Shown: one piece after another, positions 1-6,560 of the stretch | How positions within the stretch are numbered: position 1 is the stretch's first letter | Layout: every line of letters starts with the position of its first letter | Source: an uncultured Oscillospiraceae bacterium | GTDB lineage: Bacteria > Bacillota > Clostridia > Oscillospirales > Ruminococcaceae | Length of the DNA stretch: 7,120 nucleotides | Direction of reading: 5' to 3' | NCBI GenBank assembly: GCA_934457235.1 | Contig: CAKSHT010000112.1 | Location: 1-7,120 of the forward strand | Translations under genes and position numbers: made by a program | Notes under the pieces: model-generated | What the model saw: only the letters and a program-made list of their open reading frames with translations | What the model was told of the DNA's origin: nothing | Databases searched by the model: none

Positions 1-14
1 CCTGAGAAGTTTCA

Positions 15-698
15 TCAGTTAGCCTCGAATTTATAACCCATTCCGCGGAGTGTGACGATGTAATTACGATACGGTCCCAGATTGTTGCGCAGCATTTTAA
101 TGTGCGTATCGATCGTACGGTCGTCGCCGAAGAAATCGTAGCCCCAAACCTCTTCAAGCAGCTTATTTCTGGTGAGGGCGATGTTTTTGTTGCGTACAAG
201 ATAGAACAGCAGGTCGTATTCTTTCGGCGTGAGGTTTGCCTTCACTCCGTCGATATACACATCGCGGGACGTGAAGTTTATCTCCAGTCCTCCGAACTTT
301 ACTGTTTCGGGAGCCGGCGCCGCCACGGCAGTTCCCGCCGAATTACGCTTAACTATCGCGTTGACGCGTGCCATGACCTCCTTCGGAGAGAACGGCTTGA
401 CAACATAGTCGTCGATACCCAGCTCAAAACCGAAGAGCTTGTCGTACTCCTCGCCGCGGGCGGACAGCATAAGAACCGGTATCTGCTTTATTTTGCGTAT
501 TTCCTTGCACGCGGAATAGCCATCAAGCCTCGGCATCATAACGTCCATGATGATTATGTCATAGTCGTTGTTCTTTACCATCTCAACTGCCTGCATTCCG
601 TCGCATGCTTCGGATACCTGGTGTCCCTCAAACTCGGCATACTCTTTGATGACCTCGCGGATATTCTCTTCATCGTCAACAACAAGAATTCTGTACAT
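15..698 (-). CDS. OmpR/PhoB-family two-component response regulator
   Basis: A cytoplasmic DNA-binding response regulator of 227 aa, the usual length for the family. Residues 1-115 form a receiver domain: acidic pocket D8-D9, phosphoacceptor D52 in IIIMDVMMP, switch residue S79, and K101 in the KPF motif. An Ala/Pro-rich linker (about 119-131) leads to a winged-helix DNA-binding domain (about 133-225) with the family signatures LTPKEYDLLFYL, VWGYDFFGDDRTIDTHI and LRGMGYKFE. The ATG is preceded by AGGAGAT at a good distance, which fixes the start. It lies 163 nt downstream of the histidine-kinase-like gene on the same strand, suggesting a pair, although that kinase lacks an obvious phosphoacceptor histidine. 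All catalytic residues of the receiver are present, so this protein should be phosphorylatable. Its target genes and signal cannot be read from the sequence. The family call is secure; assignment to a named regulator is not possible. Confidence 0.96.
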   Translation of the reverse strand: MYRILVVDDEENIREVIKEYAEFEGHQVSEACDGMQAVEMVKNNDYDIIIMDVMMPRLDGYSACKEIRKIKQIPVLMLSARGEEYDKLFGFELGIDDYVVKPFSPKEVMARVNAIVKRNSAGTAVAAPAPETVKFGGLEINFTSRDVYIDGVKANLTPKEYDLLFYLVRNKNIALTRNKLLEEVWGYDFFGDDRTIDTHIKMLRNNLGPYRNYIVTLRGMGYKFEAN

Positions 699-861
699 GA
701 TATCATCTCCTATTAATATACGGCTGCTAACCGTTTCTTTTCACAATAGTTTTTTCTGCCGAAATCAGGCGCTCCTTGCAGAACGCCGATCCCGATAATG
801 ATTCCTTACGCGGATAATTATAAACCGGAAATATGATGACCCCGTGATAATGCACTGAATT
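699..861 (-). other. Intergenic leader between the kinase-like gene and the response regulator
   Basis: This 163-nt gap contains no convincing gene. On the minus strand a perfect TATAAT lies at 817-822, but no acceptable -35 box was found 16-18 bp upstream, so a separate promoter for the response regulator is only a weak possibility. At 768-787 the minus-strand RNA could form an 8-bp stem (with three G-U pairs) closed by a GCAA tetraloop. It is followed by an A-run and not a U-run, so it is not an intrinsic terminator. With no terminator visible, read-through from the upstream gene into the regulator is plausible. AGGAGAT just before the regulator start (705-711) is its ribosome binding site. 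Confidence 0.45.
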
Positions 862-1974
862 TTAGCTGTGCAATTCCCCTTTTTCCCCGAAGAACATTAC
901 TACCTCGCGCATGAGGATATCTGTAAGATCCGGAGTGTCTGTGGTGTAGCAGACATATGCCGGAGAATTCAAGCGGCAGATCGGACCGCGCTTCTCAGGC
1001 ACAGCAGGAAGCGACATCGTAAGGATAACCTTGCCGTTTTCCTCCTCCATGCTGAACCTGCCGTGCGAAGCCTGTACGAACCTCTTGATTATCGGTATGC
1101 CATAACCTAACCGCTGATAGCTGAAATTGATATCCACCTTATCCTTGAAGTCGCGGCTGGTGAACATTATGTTTTCGTTCGTAATGCGTATCTCCACAAA
1201 GTCAGCGCCGTTATGCTTTGCGCGGTATACGGCAAGTATCGGCTCCGTGTCTACAGGAGAATACAGCATTGCATTCTGTATCGCATTGACCAGTGCAACT
1301 ATCGCCCTGCGGCTGTCAGCAAATATCAGAAGATCCTCCAGCTCGGTGATGACCTCAATACGTCTTCCGCACTTGGCAAGAGCAGCATTACAGCGTCCGC
1401 CGAGCCAGCGTATAAGCGCTCCGGCGTCGATTTCCGTGAAATGCTGATCATCGTATGATCTGTTGAAGTACTCGTAAGTATTCTTCGAAACAGACGAGAT
1501 ATTCGCCATTGCCGCTTCGATCTCATAGACCTTGCTCAGGCTGGAGAAATCGCCCTTTTCGCGAAGCTCCTTGCGGAGCTTATCCGTGTTATCCCACACC
1601 TTTGCGGAGTTGAATTCCACTGCATTGAACACCGGAAGCACTTGTGAAGCCAGGTCAGCTTTTTCTGAAATATTACGCGCAGATTCAAACGAGATAAGCT
1701 CGCAGATGTACGCGTCACTTTCACCAGCCGCGTTCTTCACCGGCATTATCCGGCAGCACCAGAATTTGTCCTTGATGTACAGCGATGCTTCCGTTAAGTC
1801 ATGCATGGGATTTGGTATCGCTTCCCGCACGAACGACAACAGATTGTCGCCGACCCGGAATACTCCGCCGCGCTCTCCGACGCATTTCAGCGTACTGTCG
1901 AGGAACGCCAGCGGATTCTCAGAGCCGGAAAACAGACAAAGGTAGGGCTTTAAAAGCTCATTATAATCGATCAT
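862..1974 (-). CDS. PAS and HATPase domain protein, atypical sensor histidine kinase
   Basis: A soluble protein of 370 aa with no membrane segment. Residues about 17-100 look like a PAS sensor fold. Residues 103-177 are predicted helical and sit where the dimerisation/phosphoacceptor domain should be, but contain no histidine at all. Residues about 205-325 are a GHKL-type ATPase: an N-box with N230, N234, A235, Y238 and S239, and a G2-like loop around G290/G292 followed by IPIIKRFVQASHGRF. The usual DxGxG (G1) box is replaced by ITNENIMF near residue 265. A tail of about 45 residues (324-370) follows the ATPase domain. The gene starts 7 nt after the pepF stop with no good Shine-Dalgarno, so translation is probably coupled. 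A GTG at 1977 is an alternative start. It may be a degenerate kinase, a kinase with an unrecognised phosphosite, or an ATP-binding scaffold; the adjacent response regulator is the obvious partner. Confidence 0.8.
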   Translation of the reverse strand: MIDYNELLKPYLCLFSGSENPLAFLDSTLKCVGERGGVFRVGDNLLSFVREAIPNPMHDLTEASLYIKDKFWCCRIMPVKNAAGESDAYICELISFESARNISEKADLASQVLPVFNAVEFNSAKVWDNTDKLRKELREKGDFSSLSKVYEIEAAMANISSVSKNTYEYFNRSYDDQHFTEIDAGALIRWLGGRCNAALAKCGRRIEVITELEDLLIFADSRRAIVALVNAIQNAMLYSPVDTEPILAVYRAKHNGADFVEIRITNENIMFTSRDFKDKVDINFSYQRLGYGIPIIKRFVQASHGRFSMEEENGKVILTMSLPAVPEKRGPICRLNSPAYVCYTTDTPDLTDILMREVVMFFGEKGELHS

Positions 1975-1981
1975 CACTTGG

Positions 1982-3778
1982 TTACTTCATCAGCTCCTCC
2001 ATCTCGTCGATGAGCTCACCGAAAAGTTTCAGCGCGTCAGTCACCGGTTTGGTGGAAGTCATATCCACGCCCGCGCCGCGGAGCAGAGAAATCGGATCCT
2101 TGGAGCAGCCGCCGCTCAGGAAGCCGATATAATCCTTGACTGCCGGTGCGCCTTCTTTAAGAATACGCTGGCTGAGTGCAATTGCTGCGGAAAAACCGGT
2201 AGCGTACTGGTATACATAGTAGTTATAATAGAAGTGCGGAATGCGCGCCCATTCCATATCCAGTTCATGGTCGATAACGATATCCTCGCCATAGTACAGA
2301 ATATTGAGTTCTCTGTAGATGTCACAGAGGACATCAGCTGTAAGGCTCTCGCCATTCTCTGCCTTTTCGTTAATCATCAGCTCAAACTCTGCAAACATGG
2401 TCTGGCGATACAGCGTTGTGCGGAACTGCTCCAGGAAGTAATTTATAAGATATGCACGGCGCTTCTTGTCCGTAGTTATTTTCAGCAGATGCTGCATGAG
2501 CAGGCTCTCGTTGCAGGTAGAAGCGACCTCTGCAACAAAAATAACGTAATCCGCATACACAACTGGCTGATTTTTGTTGGAAAGGTAAGAATGAATAGCA
2601 TGGCCCATTTCATGCGCAAGCGTGAATTCGCTGTCAAGAGTGTCCTTATGGTTCAGCAGAACATAGGGGTGAACTCTTGCTCCTGCGGAATACGCGCCGC
2701 TGCGCTTTCCCTCATTCTCATATACGTCTATCCAGCGGTCTTTTATGCCCTGGCTGAATATCGCGCGGTAATCCTCGCCCATCGGTGCAAGGGAGTCATA
2801 GACTTCCTGCTTTGCCTGGTCAAACGGGATCTTTACTTCAATATCGCTCACGATAGGCGCATACAGGTCATACGCATGCAGCTCGTCCACGCCAAGCAGC
2901 TTCTTGCGGAGCTTGACGTATTTGTACATATAATGCATATTCTCATGAACGGCTTCGATAAGCTGCTTGTATACCTCAACAGGCACTTCGTTTCCGTCGA
3001 GCGCTGCCTGGAGCGTACTGTCGTACTTCCTTGCGCGTGCGCGGAATGTAAGGCACTTCACCTGGGAAGCCAGAACCGCCGCAGAGGTGTTACGGAAATT
3101 CTTGTATACGCCGTAAAGGCTTTCGAATGCAGATTTACGAAGCTCCCTGTCATTGGAGTGCATGAGCGGAATGTAGCTGCCGTGAGTTACCTGGTGCTTA
3201 TTGCCGTCCTTGTCAGTGGCGTCCGGGAATTTAAGGTCTGCGTCATTGAACATCGAAAAAATGTTATCCGGAGAGCCTGTCATTTCGCCGGTCAGCGCCA
3301 TAATACGCTCCTCAGCCTCGGAAAGGACATGCGCACGTCTGCGCCGCACTCTGTCGATGCACAGGCGGTACAGTTCCATTTCCGGCTGTTCCTTAAAGAA
3401 ACGCTCCATCGTTTCATCGTCGATTGAAAGAAGCTCCGGCGTTACGAACGCCGCAGCACCGGAAATATCAACGAACAGCATTTCCAGACGGCTGACCATA
3501 TCCTGATACTTCGCGTCACGCGTATCCTCGTCGTTCCTGCGCTGTGCGTAGTTTATAAGGTTCTCAAGCAGCACGGTCATGTTGTCGTCTGCCTTGAGAT
3601 ATTCCAGAAGCCTGGCGGAATCAGTGCTCAGCAGTCCCTTATAGGACGCGATCTTTGCGGGCATTTCCTTTGCCTTTGCGAGATCCTGTTCCCATGCGTC
3701 GTCTGTCGGGTACATATCCTTGATAGCCCACTTGTCCTTTTCCGGAATATCGCTTCTCTGTGGTATTCTTTCTGACAT
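1982..3778 (-). CDS. pepF: Oligoendopeptidase F, zinc metallopeptidase family M3
   Basis: A cytoplasmic zinc peptidase of 598 aa that cleaves internal bonds of short peptides, full length for the PepF branch of family M3. The catalytic motif is H389-E390-M391-G392-H393 in LAHEMGHAIHSYLS, with the third zinc ligand probably E417 in FVAEVAST, followed by the family's NE (423-424). The C-terminal substrate-binding stretch IPHFYYNYYVYQYATG (513-528) supplies H515 and the tyrosines that usually stabilise the transition state. The N-terminal half is the all-helical lid, including KWAIKDMYP. There is no signal peptide. The start is well placed: AAGGAGATAAACT precedes the ATG. It follows the membrane protein gene by 19 nt and is followed within 7 nt by the kinase-like gene, so it sits mid-operon. 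Likely role: turnover of imported or proteolysis-derived peptides. Confidence 0.96.
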   Translation of the reverse strand: MSERIPQRSDIPEKDKWAIKDMYPTDDAWEQDLAKAKEMPAKIASYKGLLSTDSARLLEYLKADDNMTVLLENLINYAQRRNDEDTRDAKYQDMVSRLEMLFVDISGAAAFVTPELLSIDDETMERFFKEQPEMELYRLCIDRVRRRRAHVLSEAEERIMALTGEMTGSPDNIFSMFNDADLKFPDATDKDGNKHQVTHGSYIPLMHSNDRELRKSAFESLYGVYKNFRNTSAAVLASQVKCLTFRARARKYDSTLQAALDGNEVPVEVYKQLIEAVHENMHYMYKYVKLRKKLLGVDELHAYDLYAPIVSDIEVKIPFDQAKQEVYDSLAPMGEDYRAIFSQGIKDRWIDVYENEGKRSGAYSAGARVHPYVLLNHKDTLDSEFTLAHEMGHAIHSYLSNKNQPVVYADYVIFVAEVASTCNESLLMQHLLKITTDKKRRAYLINYFLEQFRTTLYRQTMFAEFELMINEKAENGESLTADVLCDIYRELNILYYGEDIVIDHELDMEWARIPHFYYNYYVYQYATGFSAAIALSQRILKEGAPAVKDYIGFLSGGCSKDPISLLRGAGVDMTSTKPVTDALKLFGELIDEMEELMK

Positions 3779-3797
3779 AGTTTATCTCCTTGTGTTA

Positions 3798-4355
3798 TTA
3801 TTTCATACGTTTGGATATTTTGGGTTTAAGGACCTTTTCATAGAACGGGAAGAACAGTCCCAGAAACAGGTCGTAAAGCACGAACGCCACTGCGCCCAAT
3901 CCAAGCAGCACCCACTGCCCATACTGGCCGAACTCGCCCATGTCCTCCAGAAGCTGCTTCATGCCGAAAAGATTTATCAGCACGAAATAGCAGGCCACGG
4001 CGGCCACGGCGTACAGCGCAATTTTTGTCACCCAGCGGAAAGCAGCGTGCTTCAGTTTCATGATATACTGCCGTACGATCGGGTAATACCCCAGCAGGAA
4101 AATGAACATCATGCTGGCTTCGTAGTTCGCCGTGAACAGCATTGTCAGCAGACCGACAGCCGCAAAGCTCACCAGTCCGTACCGTACGCCCAGGCGCTCG
4201 CGAATGACCCAGACAAGCACTCCGGCGACCATGGGGCTGACGTACTCGAATCCCGGTATCATGCCAAGGCAGAACATCAGCGCTACCGCAAGTCCGCTCA
4301 TTATGCCGCAGAGCGATACAATATAGGCGATGCCGGGACTTTTCTTATCAGCCAT
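3798..4355 (-). CDS. Six-helix integral membrane protein of unknown function
   Basis: A small hydrophobic protein of 185 aa. By eye there are six membrane segments, roughly at 10-33, 37-52, 58-74, 77-95, 107-130 and 147-173, with a basic C-terminus (KPKISKRMK). A GYYPIVRQ motif ends helix four, and the loop before helix six is acidic (LLEDMGEFGQ). Size and layout resemble substrate-binding S components of energy-coupling-factor transporters, or other small uncharacterised clostridial membrane proteins. I see no diagnostic substrate motif, so this is only a resemblance. The start ATG lies inside the 3' end of tyrA (8-nt overlap), with AGGAG about 10 nt upstream inside tyrA, so its translation is tied to that of tyrA. 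pepF follows after 19 nt. The tight coupling suggests a shared physiological theme such as amino-acid or peptide metabolism, but that is inference. Confidence 0.85.
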   Translation of the reverse strand: MADKKSPGIAYIVSLCGIMSGLAVALMFCLGMIPGFEYVSPMVAGVLVWVIRERLGVRYGLVSFAAVGLLTMLFTANYEASMMFIFLLGYYPIVRQYIMKLKHAAFRWVTKIALYAVAAVACYFVLINLFGMKQLLEDMGEFGQYGQWVLLGLGAVAFVLYDLFLGLFFPFYEKVLKPKISKRMK

Positions 4356-5211
4356 TCAGCGCCTTCTCCTGACCGTAGTACTTCATGCTTTCTTCCTTAC
4401 GCTCCCTGCCGACTTTAAGCAGTTCCTTGAGCGTAGGCTTATCGTCGTTAACCATTGCGTCACGGTATTCCGTGAGCTTGTCGATTATGGTGTTTATCTC
4501 AAACAGGAGGGCGTCTTTATTACAGAGGAACAGACTGCTCCACATCTCTTCGTTGAGTTTTGCAACTCGCGTGAGATCAAGGAAGCTCCCTGCGGAAAAT
4601 CCGTCAGCGCGCAGGAGCGACGGGCTCTTGACATATGCATTTGACACCACGTGAGCCAGCTGCGAGGTAAAAGCGATATTGATATCATGCTGCTCCGCTG
4701 TCGCGATAACGACCTGTCCGAAGCCCATGCAGCTGCCGAGCGTAGAAACCAGGTCAACGACGATCTGCGGAGTGTTCTCTGTAGGCGTAAGTATATAACT
4801 TGCTTTGACGAACATATCAGCCTTTGAATAATCAAAGCCGGAATTCTCAGTTCCAGCCATAGGGTGAGTTCCCAGGAAATACACGCCTTTTTCCTCAAGA
4901 ACAGGAGTGCATCTGCTTACGACATAACCTTTTACGCCGCCGACATCGATAACGATGGAGCCTTTTTTGAAGCGGTCTGCGTTGTTCTTCACGAACTCTA
5001 CCGTAGGAACTGGATAGAGCGCAACAACGGTCAGATTCGCTTCGCCAAGGCGCGTTTCGTCGATTATCTCATCAATAGCGCCCTGTTCGAGTGCCTTTTT
5101 TTCGGTCTCGGGGTCGGCGTCGATGCCCATTATATGGTGGAACGTATTGGCTTTGAGCGCCTTGCAGAATGAGCCGCCGATAAGTCCTAATCCTACAACT
5201 GCTATGTTCAT
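4348..5211 (-). CDS. tyrA: Prephenate dehydrogenase
   Basis: A 287-aa cytoplasmic enzyme that oxidatively decarboxylates prephenate to 4-hydroxyphenylpyruvate, the committed step to tyrosine. The N-terminal Rossmann fold carries GLGLIGG (G7, G9, G12) and an acidic residue, D31, at the end of the second strand, which favours NAD+ over NADP+. DVGGVKG (89-95) and GTHPMAG (114-120, with H116) are family signatures. The C-terminal helical domain shows SQLAH (183-187), where the usual catalytic-region motif lies, and DLTRVA (212-217) with the prephenate-binding arginine R215. The protein ends without an ACT or chorismate mutase domain, so allosteric tyrosine feedback through ACT is not expected. 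The start follows AAAGGAAAG. It has its own promoter after the nrnA terminator and overlaps the next gene by 8 nt. No other aromatic-pathway gene is in the window. Confidence 0.95.
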   Translation of the reverse strand: MNIAVVGLGLIGGSFCKALKANTFHHIMGIDADPETEKKALEQGAIDEIIDETRLGEANLTVVALYPVPTVEFVKNNADRFKKGSIVIDVGGVKGYVVSRCTPVLEEKGVYFLGTHPMAGTENSGFDYSKADMFVKASYILTPTENTPQIVVDLVSTLGSCMGFGQVVIATAEQHDINIAFTSQLAHVVSNAYVKSPSLLRADGFSAGSFLDLTRVAKLNEEMWSSLFLCNKDALLFEINTIIDKLTEYRDAMVNDDKPTLKELLKVGRERKEESMKYYGQEKALNG

Positions 5212-5226
5212 TTTATCTTTCCTTTC

Positions 5227-5241
5227 GCGGAGTTAGTCCGC
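5227..5241 (-). promoter_or_regulatory. Short hairpin in the tyrA leader
   Basis: The arms GCGGA and TCCGC are perfect 5-bp complements around a 5-nt loop. It lies between the predicted tyrA transcription start and the tyrA ribosome binding site (GAAAGGAAAG), only a few nucleotides before the latter. It has no U-run, so it is not an intrinsic terminator. A role in leader structure or ribosome access is possible, but the stem is short and could be incidental. Confidence 0.35.
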
Positions 5242-5258
5242 ATGAATTTTCACTCTAT

Positions 5259-5287
5259 ATTTTACCACAATTCCGGGAAAATTGCAA
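5259..5287 (-). promoter_or_regulatory. Predicted sigma-A promoter of tyrA
   Basis: On the minus strand, a -35 box TTGCAA (5282-5287; 4 of 6 consensus) and a -10 box TAAAAT (5259-5264; 5 of 6) are separated by exactly 17 bp, and TG one base before the -10 makes it an extended -10 element. Transcription would start near 5252, giving a leader of about 40 nt before the tyrA ATG. It lies just after the nrnA terminator, as expected for an independent transcription unit. Confidence 0.7.
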
Positions 5288-5308
5288 CCACTTTGCCGAC
5301 ATTTGCAC

Positions 5309-5340
5309 AAAAAAGCGGCACACCGCGATATGTGCCGCTT
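5309..5340 (-). terminator. Rho-independent terminator of nrnA
   Basis: On the minus strand a perfect 10-bp stem, AAGCGGCACA paired with TGTGCCGCTT, encloses an 8-nt loop and runs into six U residues. It begins 5 nt after the nrnA stop codon. It should separate nrnA from tyrA, so that tyrA relies on its own promoter. Confidence 0.93.
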
Positions 5341-5345
5341 GAATA

Positions 5346-6383
5346 TTATTCCAGATTCATTGTTTCCTTACTCTCTTCGACAGGGATTTCCTTTGGCTCC
5401 TCTGCCGCAGGACGAAGCTTGTCAATGACATCAAGGAACAGGTTCTGGATAACCCGGTTGAAATCAATGCTTATATCAAGTATTTTGCTTTCCTCTGCAA
5501 ATCCGCCAGCCATTGAGCGGTGTCCGCCGCCACTTCCGACGGTCTGAAGCGCTTCCTCTGCTATAGTCCCGGCGTTCAGCTCGTCAAGCTCGGAACGCAC
5601 TGAGAACTTGAACCCCTTTTCCTTACGGGAATATACGACCGCAAACGTCACAACGTCAAGGTTCAGAATAAAATCAGAAACCGTCGCAACAAAAGCGTCC
5701 GCACACGGGAAATTAAGAAACGCAAATGCAACACCATTGTAAATGTCGATGTTCTTCATTGAGTCTACAAAAGCTTCAAGCTCATCGTACTGGATAACGC
5801 CGCTCTGGAACTTACGTATCAGCTGATTATCCGCCCGCGGAAAAAGATAGCGGTAGACATCGATATCAAGCTCGGTCACGCCGCGGGTGAAGTCTGCAGT
5901 ATCCATTTTAAGTCCGTACAGCAGAGCCGTTGCAACGTCCTTCGGCATGTCCATCTTATAGGACATGTAATAATCTGCGATGAGAGTTGCGCAGCTCCCG
6001 ACAATACGTATGTCCTTGTACTTGTAATCCGCAGGATAGAAGGTCGGATGATGGTCGATACAGGCTACTTCGTCGCCGATAAGGTCAAGGATATTTGCAT
6101 TGCCCTTCTGTGAATCTACGGTTATAATGTAGTCCTCGCTAGTCATATCTTTCAGCTCGGAAGCTACAGTCATTTTTATGCCGAATTCCGCTACCATGTT
6201 CGCAGTGGCGGTACGTTCTATATTTCCGTGATGGCAGATGGTGGTGGGAATCTTGAACTTTTCAAGTAGCACCTGTAATCCGAATGCGCTTGCTATGGCG
6301 TCCGGGTCAGGAAAATTATGCGTCTGGATAAATACCCTATGGCCTTTGAGCAGGGTTATCAGTTCACTGAGCTTCGGGGACAT
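5346..6383 (-). CDS. nrnA: DHH/DHHA1 phosphoesterase, NrnA-like oligoribonuclease/pAp phosphatase
   Basis: A 345-aa cytoplasmic phosphoesterase of the DHH superfamily. Metal-binding residues are in place: H22, D26 and D28 in THNFPDPDAIAS, D90 in TVDSQ, D110-H111-H112, and D161 in KMDTADFTRG. The DHHA1 domain has the substrate-binding signature GSGGGHRSMAGG (283-294). Length and domain order fit stand-alone NrnA, which degrades 2-5 nt RNA oligomers and dephosphorylates 3'-phosphoadenosine 5'-phosphate. A pApA (c-di-AMP product) phosphodiesterase role is also possible in this family. An acidic tail (about 326-345, many Glu) follows the fold. The ATG at 6383 is chosen because AAGGAGGA sits 5 nt upstream; a longer reading frame to a TTG at 6401 would place that site inside the gene. 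It is monocistronic: its own promoter lies upstream and a strong terminator downstream. Confidence 0.9.
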   Translation of the reverse strand: MSPKLSELITLLKGHRVFIQTHNFPDPDAIASAFGLQVLLEKFKIPTTICHHGNIERTATANMVAEFGIKMTVASELKDMTSEDYIITVDSQKGNANILDLIGDEVACIDHHPTFYPADYKYKDIRIVGSCATLIADYYMSYKMDMPKDVATALLYGLKMDTADFTRGVTELDIDVYRYLFPRADNQLIRKFQSGVIQYDELEAFVDSMKNIDIYNGVAFAFLNFPCADAFVATVSDFILNLDVVTFAVVYSRKEKGFKFSVRSELDELNAGTIAEEALQTVGSGGGHRSMAGGFAEESKILDISIDFNRVIQNLFLDVIDKLRPAAEEPKEIPVEESKETMNLE

Positions 6384-6388
6384 GCAGG

Positions 6389-6396
6389 TCCTCCTT
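6389..6396 (-). promoter_or_regulatory. Ribosome binding site that fixes the nrnA start
   Basis: The minus-strand sequence AAGGAGGA is a near-perfect Shine-Dalgarno site 5 nt before the ATG at 6383. It decides against the upstream in-frame TTG at 6401. Confidence 0.9.
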
Positions 6397-6417
6397 AACA
6401 AATTTAAGTAATTTAGG

Positions 6418-6434
6418 TGTTATGCTGCATAACA
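6418..6434. promoter_or_regulatory. Perfect 17-nt palindrome in the nrnA leader
   Basis: TGTTATGCTGCATAACA has two 8-nt arms that are perfect inverted repeats around a single central base. It sits about 40-55 nt downstream of the predicted nrnA transcription start and 22 nt upstream of the ribosome binding site. The length and single-base centre fit an operator for a dimeric repressor acting as a roadblock. As RNA it would be hard to fold with a 1-nt loop. The binding protein is unknown. Confidence 0.5.
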
Positions 6435-6478
6435 TAATTTCTAAGCAGATTAAGTTATTCCAGCGCTCTATTATCACT

Positions 6479-6507
6479 ATTTTATCACATACTTTCTGAT
6501 AAATCAA
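6479..6507 (-). promoter_or_regulatory. Predicted sigma-A promoter of nrnA
   Basis: On the minus strand, a -35 TTGATT (6502-6507; 4 of 6) and a -10 TAAAAT (6479-6484; 5 of 6) are spaced by 17 bp. Transcription would begin near 6472, giving a leader of about 90 nt that contains the 17-nt palindrome. A nearby GATAAT is an alternative -10 without a good -35. Confidence 0.55.
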
Positions 6508-6560
6508 TAGTTTTTCCAAAAAAAGTGCACACAAATGTGTTATTTTACAAACATCTTTCG

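Noticed and set aside
102..716. Plus-strand open frame of 204 codons over the response regulator
   Set aside because: It is antisense to a well-conserved response regulator, and the predicted protein matches no family I recognise.
768..787. Hairpin with GCAA loop as a terminator after the kinase-like gene
   Set aside because: It has no U-run on either strand and three G-U pairs; it may be leader structure but not an intrinsic terminator.
2234..3427. Long plus-strand open frame (397 codons) antisense to pepF
   Set aside because: It lies wholly inside pepF on the opposite strand, shows no recognisable domain or codon pattern of its own, and has no convincing ribosome binding site. pepF is clearly the real gene.
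3720..4418. Plus-strand frame of 232 codons across pepF, the membrane protein and tyrA
   Set aside because: It is antisense to three supported gene segments, with composition rich in His and Gln typical of a shadow frame.
6384..6401. Upstream extension of nrnA to a TTG start at 6401
   Set aside because: The extension would translate through the AAGGAGGA ribosome binding site; the ATG at 6383 is correctly spaced from it.
6364..6435. 23-codon frame on the minus strand overlapping the nrnA start
   Set aside because: It has no ribosome binding site, overlaps nrnA out of frame and resembles no known leader peptide.
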